A DNA stretch of 64,000 bases, from positions 852,236 through 916,235 of the forward strand of contig OY282420.1 in the NCBI GenBank assembly GCA_958295955.1, in the 5' to 3' direction. This document shows, in pieces, positions 63,767-64,000 of the stretch (the first letter of the stretch is position 1; each line of letters begins with the position of its first letter). The position numbers and the translations under genes are program-made. The DNA comes from an uncultured Bryobacterales bacterium. GTDB lineage: Bacteria > Acidobacteriota > Terriglobia > Bryobacterales > UBA6623. A model generated the notes under the pieces. It worked only from the letters and a program-made list of their open reading frames with translations. It made no database searches and had not been told where the DNA came from.

Positions 63767-64000
63767 ATGGACCACCCGTTGCAACGCGTGCATACCCTGA
63801 CGTTCGACCTCTTCGGCACCGTATTGGATCTGACCGGCGGCATCGTTCCCGTCGTCAGAGATTACCTCGCCGCCAAAAACTCTACTGCCGACCCCGAACG
63901 GTTCTGGGTCGATTGGAGATCCCGCCAGCGCCTCGAACAGCACCAGGACACCATTCTCATGCTAGGACACGGCGGCTACGTCGAAGCAGCCCGCCGCGCG
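63767..64000 (+). CDS. HAD-superfamily hydrolase, 3'-truncated by the window edge
   Basis: 78 codons visible from ATG 63767. Motif I reads TFDLFGTVLD (DxxGTxxD-like, nucleophile Asp in FDLFGT), followed by FWVDWRSRQRLEQ. This is the pattern of type II L-2-haloacid dehalogenases and close relatives. The rest of the protein, including motifs II-IV, lies outside the window, so the substrate cannot be assigned. Confidence 0.8.
   Translation, partial: MDHPLQRVHTLTFDLFGTVLDLTGGIVPVVRDYLAAKNSTADPERFWVDWRSRQRLEQHQDTILMLGHGGYVEAARRA

Overview
This is a GC-rich bacterial chromosome segment. It most likely comes from an acidobacterium of the Bryobacterales/Solibacter type. Three marks support this: a secreted protein ending in the domain typical of Solibacter secreted proteins (starts AGVVNAASF, near 9490), three secreted VWA proteins of the acidobacterial type (25630, 51253, 52281), and an abundance of secreted sulfatases. 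The organism assignment is inference from gene families. No rRNA, tRNA or CRISPR array was seen.

Layout. 1-10133: a 5'-truncated aldehyde dehydrogenase, a glycosyltransferase, three sulfatases and a large secreted protein with an HExGH motif. 10134-10700: an island scar with a DUF262 remnant and a DUF1640-like gene. 10798-16712 (minus strand): a cell-envelope and isoprenoid run, recX, dxr, rseP, ompH/skp, a small membrane protein and a secretin. 16748-29336: a NupG-like transporter, a HigBA-type toxin-antitoxin pair, a sulfatase plus DUF1501 pair, a Wzt-like protein with a broken ATP site, an ABC ATPase without a permease, a BshB1-like deacetylase, a parvulin isomerase, a VWA protein, a solitary D12 adenine methyltransferase and another sulfatase. 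29417-43869: two more sulfatases, two DUF3604 (PHP-like) proteins, polA, galE, a HpcH/HpaI aldolase and a Gfo/Idh/MocA oxidoreductase.

43912-49827 is a Mu-like transposable-phage early region. It has a divergent S24/LexA-fold repressor, a short leader gene, transposase A (D304-D369-E425), a 55-aa membrane protein, transposition ATPase B, a Gam-like protein, GemA/gp16 and the Mor activator, nearly all coupled by 4-bp overlaps. No lysis, head or tail genes follow: host DNA resumes within 45 bp of mor. Repressor operators of the form GTGTYA-N4-TRACAC overlap both divergent promoters. A 21-bp in-frame repeat is shared by the N termini of A and B and by an internal linker of A.

49973-64000: a compositionally distinct methyltransferase, two tandem VWA genes with a small partner, an agmatine-to-putrescine pair (aguB-aguA), a PlsB-like acyltransferase, a very large topoisomerase III-RecQ helicase fusion, an RRM RNA-binding protein with a terminator, a zinc-ribbon membrane protein, a MerR-TPR fusion and the start of a HAD hydrolase.

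The sulfatases, DUF1501, DUF3604, aldolase, oxidoreductase and semialdehyde dehydrogenase suggest a life on sulfated, acidic polysaccharides. The most unusual single item is the topoisomerase III-RecQ fusion. The most unusual locus is the early-genes-only Mu-like element with its shared repeat.
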